DNA from: JBFMFE01 sp040752295
GTDB taxonomy: Bacteria > UBP15 > UBA6099 > JBFMBQ01
Assembly: GCA_040752295.1 (NCBI GenBank)
Contig: JBFMFE010000159.1
Span: 1 to 37,149 of the forward strand
DNA length: 37,149 nucleotides
Direction of reading: 5' to 3'
The position numbers were made by a program, and so were the translations under genes. The notes under the pieces were generated by a model, which was not told where the DNA came from, made no database searches, and saw only the letters and a program-made list of their open reading frames with translations. Positions within the stretch are counted from its first letter, which is position 1. Every line of letters starts with the position of its first letter. Positions 8,268-15,752 of this stretch are shown here, piece after piece.

Positions 8268-9098
8268 ATGCCCGCATCGCCGCGGTCAATCTCCTCGATT
8301 TTTGCAATATCAGTGACGGCGCCGGGACTGTTCCTGCTTGCCGCGCTCGCGGCGCGCGCGTTCGCCGGGGAAACCGCCGGGGACCAGAGCGAGGAAGCCT
8401 ACAGGCGCTACAAGACCGCCGTCGAGCTTCACTTCCAGGGAAACCTCGAAGCCGCCGCGCTCGAGTACAGGAACGCCATAACGCTCGATCCCGGCGTCGC
8501 CGCCTACCACGCCGACCTGGGCGAGGCGTACCGCCTGATGGGAAACAGCCGGGGCGCCATCGAGGAACTGAAGACCGCCATCCGGCTCGCTCCCGATATG
8601 GCGGACGCCTACACCACCCTCGGCGTCGTGTACGACTCCGAGAACCTCCCCGTCAAGGCGATCCAGTGCCACAGACAGGCGATCGATATCCGCCCCGATC
8701 ACTTCGTCGCCATGAACAACCTCGGACAGGTCTACGAAAAACTCGGTCTTCAGAAAGCCGCGGTCGCCGTGTACAAGCAGGCGCTCGAGTTCAACCCCGT
8801 TTTTCCGCCGACCCTCGACAACCTCGGAACGTCCTACCTGAAGGCGGGACTGGTTGACGAGGGCATCGCCCTGATCGAAAAGGCAATCGAGAACAGCGAC
8901 GCCCTCGACCCGCGGCTGGGGCTGTACTACAACGACCTGGGCGCCGCCTTCGTCATGAAAGAGCGCTACCGCGAGGCGAGGAAACACTTCGAAAAAGCCG
9001 GCGAACTGCTTCCGGGGCAGCCCGACATCATGCGCAACCTCAAATACGTATCCGAACTCATCGAACGGATGGGCGGGGAATCGTCCGGCGGGGAGTGA
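8268..9098 (+). CDS. Exported tetratricopeptide-repeat protein
   Basis: A 276-residue protein with an N-terminal signal peptide (positively charged start, hydrophobic core FAISVTAPGLFLLAALAA, likely cleavage after ARAFA) and then about six TPR units. The units have the family's 34-residue spacing and W/L/G/Y/A/P-type positions: AVELHFQGNLEAAALEYRNA, ADLGEAYRLMGNSRGAIEEL, TTLGVVYDSENLPVKAIQCH, NNLGQVYEKLGLQKAAVAVY, DNLGTSYLKAGLVDEGIALI and NDLGAAFVMKERYREARKHF. TPRs mediate protein-protein contacts. ATG 8268 is 4 nt after the phosphatase stop; an in-frame TTG at 8241 would overlap the phosphatase gene and add charged residues before the signal peptide. The tight spacing suggests one transcript with the phosphatase. 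Partner unknown. Confidence 0.88.
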   Translation: MPASPRSISSIFAISVTAPGLFLLAALAARAFAGETAGDQSEEAYRRYKTAVELHFQGNLEAAALEYRNAITLDPGVAAYHADLGEAYRLMGNSRGAIEELKTAIRLAPDMADAYTTLGVVYDSENLPVKAIQCHRQAIDIRPDHFVAMNNLGQVYEKLGLQKAAVAVYKQALEFNPVFPPTLDNLGTSYLKAGLVDEGIALIEKAIENSDALDPRLGLYYNDLGAAFVMKERYREARKHFEKAGELLPGQPDIMRNLKYVSELIERMGGESSGGE

Positions 9099-9193
9099 CC
9101 CGCCGGATACGGCGGCGCAGGGCGCGCCGGGAAGGGGAATGCTTCTCAATTCTACGTTCGTCTCTTTTATAACGAGCGCTGCTTCTTATTACC

Positions 9194-9338
9194 GGGAGCA
9201 TAAAAATACTTTACACATCTGCCACGGAAACACGAAAACGCGGAATGAAAGATTCTGTTCGCGCCACAGGCGCGAATAGATTTTTCCGTGATTCCGTGCT
9301 TCCGTGGTAAGAATTCATGTAATGTATTTAATGCTCCC
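9194..9338. repeat. MITE-like long imperfect inverted repeat
   Basis: The gap 9099-9379 holds a 145-bp element with ends GGGAGCAT (9194) and ATGCTCCC (9338). Inside lie a second pair of imperfect arms, roughly 24 bp of CCACGGAAACACG type against its complement at 9285-9308, and a perfect central hairpin TTCGCGCC-ACA-GGCGCGAA (9258-9276). The whole element folds on itself. I see no open reading frame in it. Confidence 0.8.
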
Positions 9339-9379
9339 CTCAGTAAGTTAACGCTTACGAGGACGACACGCCGGCTCTC

Positions 9380-10807
9380 ATGACGCCGAAAGTAATCCGA
9401 AGACGGTACAAGGACCAGCCGCCGATTGACAGGTTCGACCTCTCCTGGGTCGTCCCCGGCGCCGCCGCGGCGGCGCTCAAGGACGAGGGACTCGCGCCGT
9501 TCCTTATAGCGCCTGAAATGCGCCTGGGCGCGCTGACGCTGCCGTACGCCGGCACAACGGCGCGCAGGGTCGCCTTCGAGCAGTTCTTCAAGCTGTTCCG
9601 CGTCTCGGAGGACGAAGCCCCCGACTGGAACAGCAGAACGACGGCGAAGTGGTACGCCTCGCTGTACCCCGGGCGGAAATACCGCGCCGTCGTGGCGGGT
9701 CCCCCGCTGGGCGCCGCCGCGTCGCTCTCGGCTCTTCTCCGCGCTCCCTTTCTGTGCGCCAACTACTGCTTTCCGCTGATCAAGCAGGGACCCGTGGACC
9801 CGGAGGACGTGAAGTCCCAGAAGGAGTTCGGACAGAAAACGGCGAACCTTTTCCTCAAGCGCGACGACGGCGTGACGGTCGTGTGCGAACACGACCCCAT
9901 ACACAACCGCCTGCGCGCGCGCCACACGACCTTCCTGCGCTTCAAGTTCAACGACTTCCCCCCCGCCTACCAGCGGTTCGCGTCGGAAAACCTCGAGAAA
10001 GACGGAATGATCGTCTGCTGCGACGTGCGCGTGGGCTGGCGGCAGTACAGGGGCGTACAGGGATACTACTTCCAGGTGGGAGCGCCGGGCGGCATCGAGG
10101 ACGAGGAATACCTCCGCGGGAGCAGGCGGATATCGAAATTCCTCGAAAAATACCTCCTCGAGGGAAAGTTCCAGTACCGCCTCGCCGAGCCGTTCGAGAT
10201 GCTCCCCGAGTCGCGCTTCGGCATGCTCCCCTCCTTCAAGGAGTCGGCGCGGCTCTTCGCGCGGAACGCCGGAAAACCCTTCCTCCACGTCGTGTGCGAG
10301 GACGCTTACACCCTGTCGCGTCTCGCGGCGGCGCTGTTTGTCAGGGCGAGCCGGCGCGAGGGAAAGCGCCCCGCGAACATACTCATCCACTCCGGCGCGT
10401 TCGTCCACCCGTCGCCCTGCTTCGAGTCGAATACCATTCCTCTGTGGGTGCCCGACGCAAGCTACAGGTCCTGGAGGTTCGCGGGAGAGGTTCTGGACGC
10501 CTACCGCTTCAAGCTCGAAAACGTCCTTCTCGCCTTCGAACCGTCCCTCGCCGACCCGCCGGACGTCTTCAGCCTGGAGCGCTGGAAAAGCCTCGTCGGA
10601 CGCAGAGGCGCGGTGAAGCTGATCGCGACGAACCAGCGGACCTACCCCGTGAACACCGACGCCTACGCCCGCTTCTGGAAATCGCTGAAATCATGGAGCA
10701 GGCGGAACAGCGACCCGGTGGACATGTGGACAGAGGAAAAAGACCTGCTCGAAGAGCTTGACCGGCTCGGCATCATACACTCGGTCGAGAGACCCTCCGC
10801 AGGTTAG
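9380..10807 (+). CDS. Unrecognised 475-residue protein
   Basis: The frame has strong coding character (GC-rich third positions, few rare codons) from ATG 9380 to 10807; no in-frame alternative start exists upstream before a stop at 9344. I do not recognise the family. It is probably cytoplasmic: there is no signal peptide and no clear membrane segment. Visible landmarks are an Ala/Pro-rich GPPLGAAASLSALLRAPFL (about residues 112-130), CEHDPIHNRLRARHTTFL (about 172-189), IVCCDVRVGWRQYRGVQGYY (about 212-231), and NILIHSGAFVHPSPCFES (about 333-350). His, Cys and aromatic residues are frequent, which would suit an enzyme, but no catalytic motif is recognisable. It stands between the TPR gene and the STAS gene but is separated from the TPR gene by the inverted-repeat element, so operon membership is doubtful. 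Confidence 0.82.
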   Translation: MTPKVIRRRYKDQPPIDRFDLSWVVPGAAAAALKDEGLAPFLIAPEMRLGALTLPYAGTTARRVAFEQFFKLFRVSEDEAPDWNSRTTAKWYASLYPGRKYRAVVAGPPLGAAASLSALLRAPFLCANYCFPLIKQGPVDPEDVKSQKEFGQKTANLFLKRDDGVTVVCEHDPIHNRLRARHTTFLRFKFNDFPPAYQRFASENLEKDGMIVCCDVRVGWRQYRGVQGYYFQVGAPGGIEDEEYLRGSRRISKFLEKYLLEGKFQYRLAEPFEMLPESRFGMLPSFKESARLFARNAGKPFLHVVCEDAYTLSRLAAALFVRASRREGKRPANILIHSGAFVHPSPCFESNTIPLWVPDASYRSWRFAGEVLDAYRFKLENVLLAFEPSLADPPDVFSLERWKSLVGRRGAVKLIATNQRTYPVNTDAYARFWKSLKSWSRRNSDPVDMWTEEKDLLEELDRLGIIHSVERPSAG

Positions 10808-10957
10808 CCCGGGCGGCGGCGCCCCGGACGTGAGGAAACGAAACGCATCCCGCGGGCGGGGCGGGCAGGCGCCGCGCGCCGGGATTCAAGCCGGCTCCCG
10901 TAACTTCGGCAACGGCGTCGAGTACCCGCTCGATAAAAGCGGCGCGACGCGCCGGGG

Positions 10958-10985
10958 TTACACGCGACGCCGGATGTGGTACAAT
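10958..10985 (+). promoter_or_regulatory. Sigma70-like promoter upstream of the STAS gene
   Basis: TTACAC (10958-10963), a 16-nt spacer, and TACAAT (10980-10985) form a plausible -35/-10 pair 25 nt before the start codon of the STAS gene. The 202-bp gap 10808-11009 otherwise holds only a small GC-rich hairpin near 10941-10953. Confidence 0.55.
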
Positions 10986-11009
10986 ATGGAATAAAAAGAG
11001 GCGGCGCTC

Positions 11010-11336
11010 ATGAACATAGACCTCGAAAACAGGAAGGATCACCTGATCGCGCGCCTGAACGGGCGCATCGCGGGCGAGACGTCCATCAGGCTCTACAGCC
11101 AGATCAAATCCCTTCTGCCCGAGGATGAGAACAAGAACCTCGTGCTCGACTTCAGCGGCGTGGACTTCATAGACAGTTCCGGACTCGGCTCGCTCGTGGC
11201 GGTGAATTCCCACCTCCTGAAAAAGGGAAAGAAGCTCACGCTCGCTTCCGTGCCCGAAAACCTGATGGGGCTTCTCAAGGTAACCAACCTGACGAGCATT
11301 CTGGACATCGTCTCTTCAGTGAAAGATGTCTCCTAA
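11010..11336 (+). CDS. STAS-domain anti-sigma factor antagonist (RsbV/SpoIIAA-like)
   Basis: A 108-residue single STAS domain. It begins with MNIDLENRKDHLIARLNGRI, the usual first strand pair, and has VLDFSGVDFIDSSGLGSLV (about residues 45-63), in which the DSSGLG serine is the phosphorylation site of this family. LKKGKKLTLASVPENLMGLL and VTNLTSILDIV follow. In partner switching the unphosphorylated form releases a sigma factor or other target from its RsbW-type kinase. AGAGG at 10998-11002 is a good ribosome site. The SpoIIE-type phosphatase at 6650 is the natural upstream enzyme; the kinase is not in this window. The downstream fecR-like gene overlaps by 11 nt. Confidence 0.93.
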   Translation: MNIDLENRKDHLIARLNGRIAGETSIRLYSQIKSLLPEDENKNLVLDFSGVDFIDSSGLGSLVAVNSHLLKKGKKLTLASVPENLMGLLKVTNLTSILDIVSSVKDVS

Positions 11337-12543
11337 AACCGCCGCGTTTATTTTCAGAGGGCTGTCGCCCCTTTTCGTTCTGCTCTGCGGCGCGGCGACC
11401 GCCGCCGGGACAGTGCGCGTGCAGTCTTTCGCCGGAACGGCGGAAATCCTCTCGAACGGCGAGTGGAGACAGCTCCAGGGCGGCGAAACGCTCGAAGCGG
11501 GCGTCTCGCTCCGCGCGGGCGCCGACTCCCGGCTGCAGCTCGAGCTTCCCGACAACTCGTTCTTCCGCCTCACCGAAGGTTCCGCGTGCAGGATAATCGA
11601 ATCGAAATCCGAAAAGAAAAACGTCAGCCTCAGACTCGAACTGGAAACGGGAACCCTGATCGTCTCCACCGCGGGCGCGAACGCAAGGATTGAGATAATC
11701 GTCCCCGACGGCGGGAAGTTCACCGGAAAGGGACTTTTCTCCGTGACCGCCGTCGGGGACGACGCGGCGGTCCTCTCCGTTCTGAAAGGCGAGGCGTGTC
11801 TCGCGGACGGCAAGAAGGACGTCTGCGCGAAGAAGCAGCAGGACCTGCGCGCGGCGAAGGCGGAGCAGCCCGGAAAACCGGGGAAAATGACCGACTCCTC
11901 GCTCGAACTCTGGAAGCGTCAGAAGTTCCTCCCGCCCTCCGGCGCAGGCGAGCTTTTTCTCAAAGTGATCCGCCCCGAGGAAGGACGATGCCACGATCAG
12001 CCGGAAATCTTCGTGGTCGGCAACACGCTGCCCGGCGCCGCGGTCAGGGTGAACGGCAATGAGATGAAGGTGCGCCAGAACGGCGAATTTTCCGGAAGCG
12101 TCAACCTCTTCGAAGGCGAAAACAGGCTCAATTTCACGGCGATCGCAAGGGAGGGCGAAACCCTCTCCGTCGTCCGCACCGTATGTCTCGACACCACCCC
12201 TCCCCTTCTGACGGTGAGCCAGCCGCCCGACAACTTCGACCCCACACAGTCGGGCAGCTGCTCGGTCGGCGAGTGCCGAATCCTGATATTCGGTCTCACC
12301 GAGCCGGGCGTCCTCCTCATCATTAACGGCGTTGACGTGAGCCGCTTCATACAGGACGACGGCAGTTTCCTCATACAGGACTTCCCCGTCAGGATGACCG
12401 ACACCACGCTCACCGTGCAGGCGTACGACTCGCTGCGGCGCACCACGTACGACATAATTCAAATACAGTCGCCGGTGGATTCCGACGGCGACGGAGCGTA
12501 CGACTTCCTCGACGCCTGCCCCCTCGACCCGCAGTGTAAATAA
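11326..12543 (+). CDS. Exported FecR-domain protein with C-terminal calcium-binding-type repeat
   Basis: A 405-residue secreted or periplasmic protein. Residues 1-27 form a signal peptide (hydrophobic LSPLFVLLCGAATAAG). A FecR domain spans about residues 28-160, with RVQSFAGTAEILSNGEWRQL, LEAGVSLRAGADSRLQLEL and LETGTLIVST segments; such domains occur in iron-signalling regulators but also in many free surface proteins. Two beta-rich Ig-like modules follow (about 205-290 and 290-385), each with a turn of the type PGAAVRVNG or PGVLLIING. The last residues, DSDGDGAYDFLDACPLDPQC, are a thrombospondin type-3-like calcium-binding unit. The start overlaps the STAS gene, so the two are coupled. Function is unknown beyond probable extracellular binding. 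Confidence 0.85.
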   Translation: MSPKTAAFIFRGLSPLFVLLCGAATAAGTVRVQSFAGTAEILSNGEWRQLQGGETLEAGVSLRAGADSRLQLELPDNSFFRLTEGSACRIIESKSEKKNVSLRLELETGTLIVSTAGANARIEIIVPDGGKFTGKGLFSVTAVGDDAAVLSVLKGEACLADGKKDVCAKKQQDLRAAKAEQPGKPGKMTDSSLELWKRQKFLPPSGAGELFLKVIRPEEGRCHDQPEIFVVGNTLPGAAVRVNGNEMKVRQNGEFSGSVNLFEGENRLNFTAIAREGETLSVVRTVCLDTTPPLLTVSQPPDNFDPTQSGSCSVGECRILIFGLTEPGVLLIINGVDVSRFIQDDGSFLIQDFPVRMTDTTLTVQAYDSLRRTTYDIIQIQSPVDSDGDGAYDFLDACPLDPQCK

Positions 12544-12639
12544 CACGCGCGTTCATTTTCCCCCGGGCGCAATCCCGAAAAGCTGAAAAAGTTTTATCAG
12601 AGAACGTCCGGGTTTTTACGGGGCAAAACATGGGAAAGA

Positions 12640-12745
12640 GGCGCGAAGCGCCCTGGAGTGCGGTGATTTATCACCGCTTTGCCTTTGCCGGCGATTAATC
12701 GCCGGCATTGAAAGCGGCGCTGAAGCGCCGCACTCCAAAGCTGCA
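12640..12745. repeat. Cloverleaf-like multi-hairpin repeat upstream of sdhA
   Basis: Outer arms TGGAGTGCGG (12654-12663) and CCGCACTCCA (12728-12737) are perfect complements. They enclose three hairpins: GCGGTGA/TCACCGC (12660-12677, TTTA loop), a perfect 20-bp palindrome at 12687-12706, and GCGGCGC/GCGCCGC (12714-12731, TGAA loop). Related elements lie at 17281-17362 and 27466-27560. The gap 12544-12842 holds nothing else I can assign. Confidence 0.85.
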
Positions 12746-12842
12746 AACCCCTACGACAAAGGATTTTTCCCGTCCGGGGATATGGTCGTCGTGAGGCAGT
12801 ATCTGATCTTTCGCGCCTGAACCGTCCTCGATTTATGCTAAA

Positions 12843-14612
12843 ATGTCGAACATGAACGGCACAGCGGCGAACGGGGGCGTCCGGAACGTCATAGTCGTCG
12901 GCGGCGGGCTTGCCGGACTGATGGCAACCATCCGCGCCGCGGAGAAAGGCGCGCGCGTTGACCTGTTCTCCGCCGTCCCCGTGAGGCGTTCGCATTCGGT
13001 GTGCGCGCAGGGCGGCATCAACGGCGCGAAAGACACCAGGGGCGAGGGCGACACGCCCTTCAAGCACTTCGACGACACCATATACGGCGGCGACTTTCTC
13101 GCCAACCAGACGCCGGTGAAGGGGATGTGCGAGGCGGCGCCGGGAATCATTGACATGTTCGACCGCATGGGGGTGATGTTCAACCGCACGCCCGAGGGAC
13201 TGGTTGACATGCGGCGCTTCGGCGGCACACTCTACCACCGCACCGCCTACGCCGGCGCGACGACGGGGCAGCAGCTCATGTACGCGCTCGACGAGCAGGT
13301 CAGAAGGCTCGAGGCGGAGGGACTCGTCAGGAAGTTCGAGAACCGGGAGTTTCTCTCCATCGCGCCCGACGGCGAGGGCAGGTGCAGGGGAATCACGGCG
13401 ATGAATCTCGATTCAATGAAGGTCGAGGCGTTCCCCGCCGGCGCGACGATACTGTGCACCGGCGGCCTGGGCATGATCTTCGGCGCCTGGACCACAAACT
13501 CCCGCAACAGCACCGGCAGCGCCGCCGGCGCCGCGTACCAGCAGGGCGCGGTCTTCGCCAACGGCGAATTCATACAGGTGCACCCCACTTCAATCCCCGG
13601 AGAGGACAAACAGCGGCTCATGTCCGAATCCGCGCGCGGCGAGGGTGGAAGAATCTGGACGTACAGAGACGGCAAGCCCTGGTACTTCCTCGAAGAGTGG
13701 TTTCCGCTCTACGGCAACCTCGTCCCGCGCGACGTGGCGTCGAGGGCGATCTTCAAGGTCATCTTCGAGATGAAGCTCGGCGTGAACGGCGAGAACGTGG
13801 TCTTCCTCGACCTCAGCCACATGGACCCGGCGCAGCTCCAGGCGAAACTCGGCGGAATACTCGAAATCTATGAAAAATTCGCCGGCGACGACCCGAAAAA
13901 AATCCCCATGCGCGTCTTCCCGGCGGTGCACTATTCCATGGGCGGGCTGTGGGTTGACTTCGACCACATGACGAACGTACCGGGGCTGTTCGCCGCAGGG
14001 GAGTGCGAGTACCAGTACCACGGCGCAAACCGCCTCGGCGCAAACGCCCTCCTCGCCTGCGTGTACGGCGGCGGAATCGCGGGGGACAGGTCGGCGGACT
14101 ACGCCGCAAACCTCCGGAACAAAGGGACGGATTCCTCGATCTTCACGAACGAAGTGAAAAGACAGGGGGAAATCAACGACGGGATTTTAAAATCCGACGG
14201 CAGCGAGAATCCCTTCAACCTCTGGAGGGAAATGGGAAAATGGATGTCCGAAAACGTAACGGTCATACGCCGAAACGACGCGATGAAAAAAACCGATGAG
14301 AAACTACAGGAACTGCTCGACCGCTGCCGCAGGCTGAAGCTGCCCGACTCGGGCGGATGGAGCAATCAGTCGCTCGTCTTCGCGCGCCGGCTCCACAACA
14401 TGCTCCACATCGCGCGCGTCATCACGCTCGGCGCCGTCCTCCGCGAGGAAAGCCGCGGCGCACACTACAAGCCGGACTCGCCCGACAGAAACGACGACCA
14501 ATGGCTCAAGACCACAAGGGCGAAGCACACCCCGGACGGTCCGGCGTTCTCATACGAGGAGGTGGACGTCCGGCACATCCCGCCGCGCCCCAGAAAATAC
14601 GACATCGAGTGA
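12843..14612 (+). CDS. sdhA: Succinate dehydrogenase/fumarate reductase flavoprotein subunit
   Basis: A 589-residue flavoprotein that interconverts succinate and fumarate. The FAD fold opens with VIVVGGGLAGLMATIRAAEKG (about residues 17-37). SHSVCAQGGING (about 50-61) holds the His that carries covalent FAD in this family. Substrate and proton-transfer motifs are HPTSIPGEDKQRLMSESARG (about 247-266), including the active-site Arg, and HYSMGGLWVDFDHMTNVPGL with GECEYQYHGANRLGANALL near 360-400. The sequence style (SHSVCAQGGI, short C-terminal domain) is closer to the Bacillus/epsilonproteobacterial/Bacteroides type than to E. coli SdhA. sdhB follows after about 300 bp of repeats, and no membrane-anchor gene is present nearby. 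Direction, succinate oxidation or fumarate reduction, cannot be told from sequence. Confidence 0.94.
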   Translation: MSNMNGTAANGGVRNVIVVGGGLAGLMATIRAAEKGARVDLFSAVPVRRSHSVCAQGGINGAKDTRGEGDTPFKHFDDTIYGGDFLANQTPVKGMCEAAPGIIDMFDRMGVMFNRTPEGLVDMRRFGGTLYHRTAYAGATTGQQLMYALDEQVRRLEAEGLVRKFENREFLSIAPDGEGRCRGITAMNLDSMKVEAFPAGATILCTGGLGMIFGAWTTNSRNSTGSAAGAAYQQGAVFANGEFIQVHPTSIPGEDKQRLMSESARGEGGRIWTYRDGKPWYFLEEWFPLYGNLVPRDVASRAIFKVIFEMKLGVNGENVVFLDLSHMDPAQLQAKLGGILEIYEKFAGDDPKKIPMRVFPAVHYSMGGLWVDFDHMTNVPGLFAAGECEYQYHGANRLGANALLACVYGGGIAGDRSADYAANLRNKGTDSSIFTNEVKRQGEINDGILKSDGSENPFNLWREMGKWMSENVTVIRRNDAMKKTDEKLQELLDRCRRLKLPDSGGWSNQSLVFARRLHNMLHIARVITLGAVLREESRGAHYKPDSPDRNDDQWLKTTRAKHTPDGPAFSYEEVDVRHIPPRPRKYDIE

Positions 14613-14627
14613 AAAACCCGAAAAAAC

Positions 14628-14722
14628 GTAACTGATTACCGATCTGAAGTGACGTGAGCGAAAGAGAAAGAAAAAGAGAATGATGAGGGTAAGGTTCCAT
14701 GATGGAGCATGGAGCCAGCAAA
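14628..14722. repeat. Repeat array between sdhA and sdhB, left part
   Basis: 14628-14686 is a near copy, in opposite orientation, of 2173-2230. It runs directly into a GGTTCCATG/CATGGAGCC-type hairpin (14694-14717), the same hairpin family as at 6001 and 29035. A second copy of the right part of this array, AGAGAATGAT... through the CATGGAGCCAGCAAA tail, recurs at 14857-14910. Confidence 0.82.
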
Positions 14723-14761
14723 ATGATGAATGTACCGTACCCGAAAAGAAATAAAAGAATG

Positions 14762-14812
14762 CGGGCACGGGCACGCACACGGGCACGGGCACGCGCGCGG
14801 GCAGGGGCACGT
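14762..14812. repeat. Hexamer tandem repeat (CGGGCA type)
   Basis: About eight 6-bp units read CGGGCA, CGGGCA, CGCACA, CGGGCA, CGGGCA, CGCGCG, CGGGCA, GGGGCA. The order suggests expansion of a larger unit made of two CGGGCA and one variant. It lies in the sdhA-sdhB gap and is not in a gene I can support. Confidence 0.8.
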
Positions 14813-14856
14813 TAATAGCTTATAAGTAGAATCCTGCGCAAAACGGCAATGATTTT

Positions 14857-14910
14857 AAAGAGAATGATCAAGGTTAAGGCTCCATGACGGAGCATGGAGC
14901 CAGCAAATGA
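14857..14910. repeat. Second copy of the CATGGAGCC hairpin element, reaching the sdhB start
   Basis: AGAGAATGAT through GGCTCCATG (14879-14887) and CATGGAGCC (14893-14901) plus the tail CAGCAAATGA repeats 14675-14722 with few differences. Its right end reaches into the proposed 5' end of sdhB and supplies an in-frame ATG at 14894. Confidence 0.8.
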
Positions 14911-14926
14911 AAAACCGGAAAACGCG

Positions 14927-15691
14927 ATGAACGGGAAACCCGACGAAGGAAAAGTTCTGATAAGGGTCCGAAGGCAGGACGCTCCGGGAGCGCCGCGCCG
15001 CTGGGAATACTTCGCCGTGCCCCTCCGCAGGGGGATGAACGTGATTACCGCCCTCCAGGATATATGCGAAAACCCCGTCACGGCGGACGGCGCCCCCACG
15101 ACGCCCGTCGCCTGGGACTGCAACTGCCTCGAAGAGGTGTGCGGCGCGTGCACGATGATCATCAACGGAAAGGCGCGGCAGGCGTGCAGCACGCTCGTGG
15201 ACACGATCAGACACCCCATCGTCCTCGAACCCATGTCCAGGTTCCCCGTGGTGAGAGACCTCGTGGTTGACCGCTCGGCGATGTTCGAAGCCCTCAAACG
15301 CGTCAGGGCGTGGATTCCCTTCGACGGCACGCACGACCAGGGCGCGGCTCCGCGGATGTCGCACCGCGACCAGCAGACCGCATACCCCCTCTCGCGGTGC
15401 ATGACATGCGGCTGCTGCATCGAAGCCTGCCCCCAGTGCAACCCCCGCTCACAGTTCATCGGTCCCGCGGCGATAAACCAGGTGCGGCTCTTCAACATGC
15501 ATCCAACGGGAAGGTTCAACGCGCACGAGAGGCTCGAGGCGGTCATGGGACCCGGAGGCGTGACCGACTGCGGCAACGCGCAGAACTGCGAGGACGCGTG
15601 CCCGAAAAACATTCCCCTCATCTCTTCCATTGCCGAAGTGAACAGGGCGACCACGCTGCTCGCGCTCTCGAAACTGCTCGGGCGCAAATAA
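14927..15691 (+). CDS. sdhB: Succinate dehydrogenase/fumarate reductase iron-sulfur subunit
   Basis: A 254-residue iron-sulfur subunit that passes electrons between the SdhA flavin and the membrane quinone site. The [2Fe-2S] ligands are in CNCLEEVCGACTMIINGKA with a later Cys (about residues 65-86). The ferredoxin-like half has CMTCGCCIEACPQC (about 158-171) and CGNAQNCEDACPKN (about 214-227) for the [4Fe-4S] and [3Fe-4S] clusters. I use ATG 14927, as the in-frame ATG 14894 lies inside a repeat element and adds 11 residues without homology. Neither start has a strong ribosome site. The sdhA gene is upstream but separated by repeats. No sdhC follows, so the anchor is encoded elsewhere or differs. 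Confidence 0.93.
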   Translation: MNGKPDEGKVLIRVRRQDAPGAPRRWEYFAVPLRRGMNVITALQDICENPVTADGAPTTPVAWDCNCLEEVCGACTMIINGKARQACSTLVDTIRHPIVLEPMSRFPVVRDLVVDRSAMFEALKRVRAWIPFDGTHDQGAAPRMSHRDQQTAYPLSRCMTCGCCIEACPQCNPRSQFIGPAAINQVRLFNMHPTGRFNAHERLEAVMGPGGVTDCGNAQNCEDACPKNIPLISSIAEVNRATTLLALSKLLGRK

Positions 15692-15752
15692 CCCCCCTTG
15701 ACGCGGACCGCCCGCGAAATGCCGCCGGCACGCGTTACTGAAACCCGGACGC

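Noticed and set aside
12640..12745. Rho-independent terminator
   Set aside because: The strong hairpins here and in the other gaps are not followed by a T-run, so they are treated as repeats.
12834..12839. TATGCT as the -10 of sdhA
   Set aside because: It lies 3 nt before the start codon and has no -35 partner; a leaderless promoter cannot be excluded but is not supported.
15697..15752. TTGACG as a -35 for the gene at 15753
   Set aside because: No acceptable -10 at the right distance.
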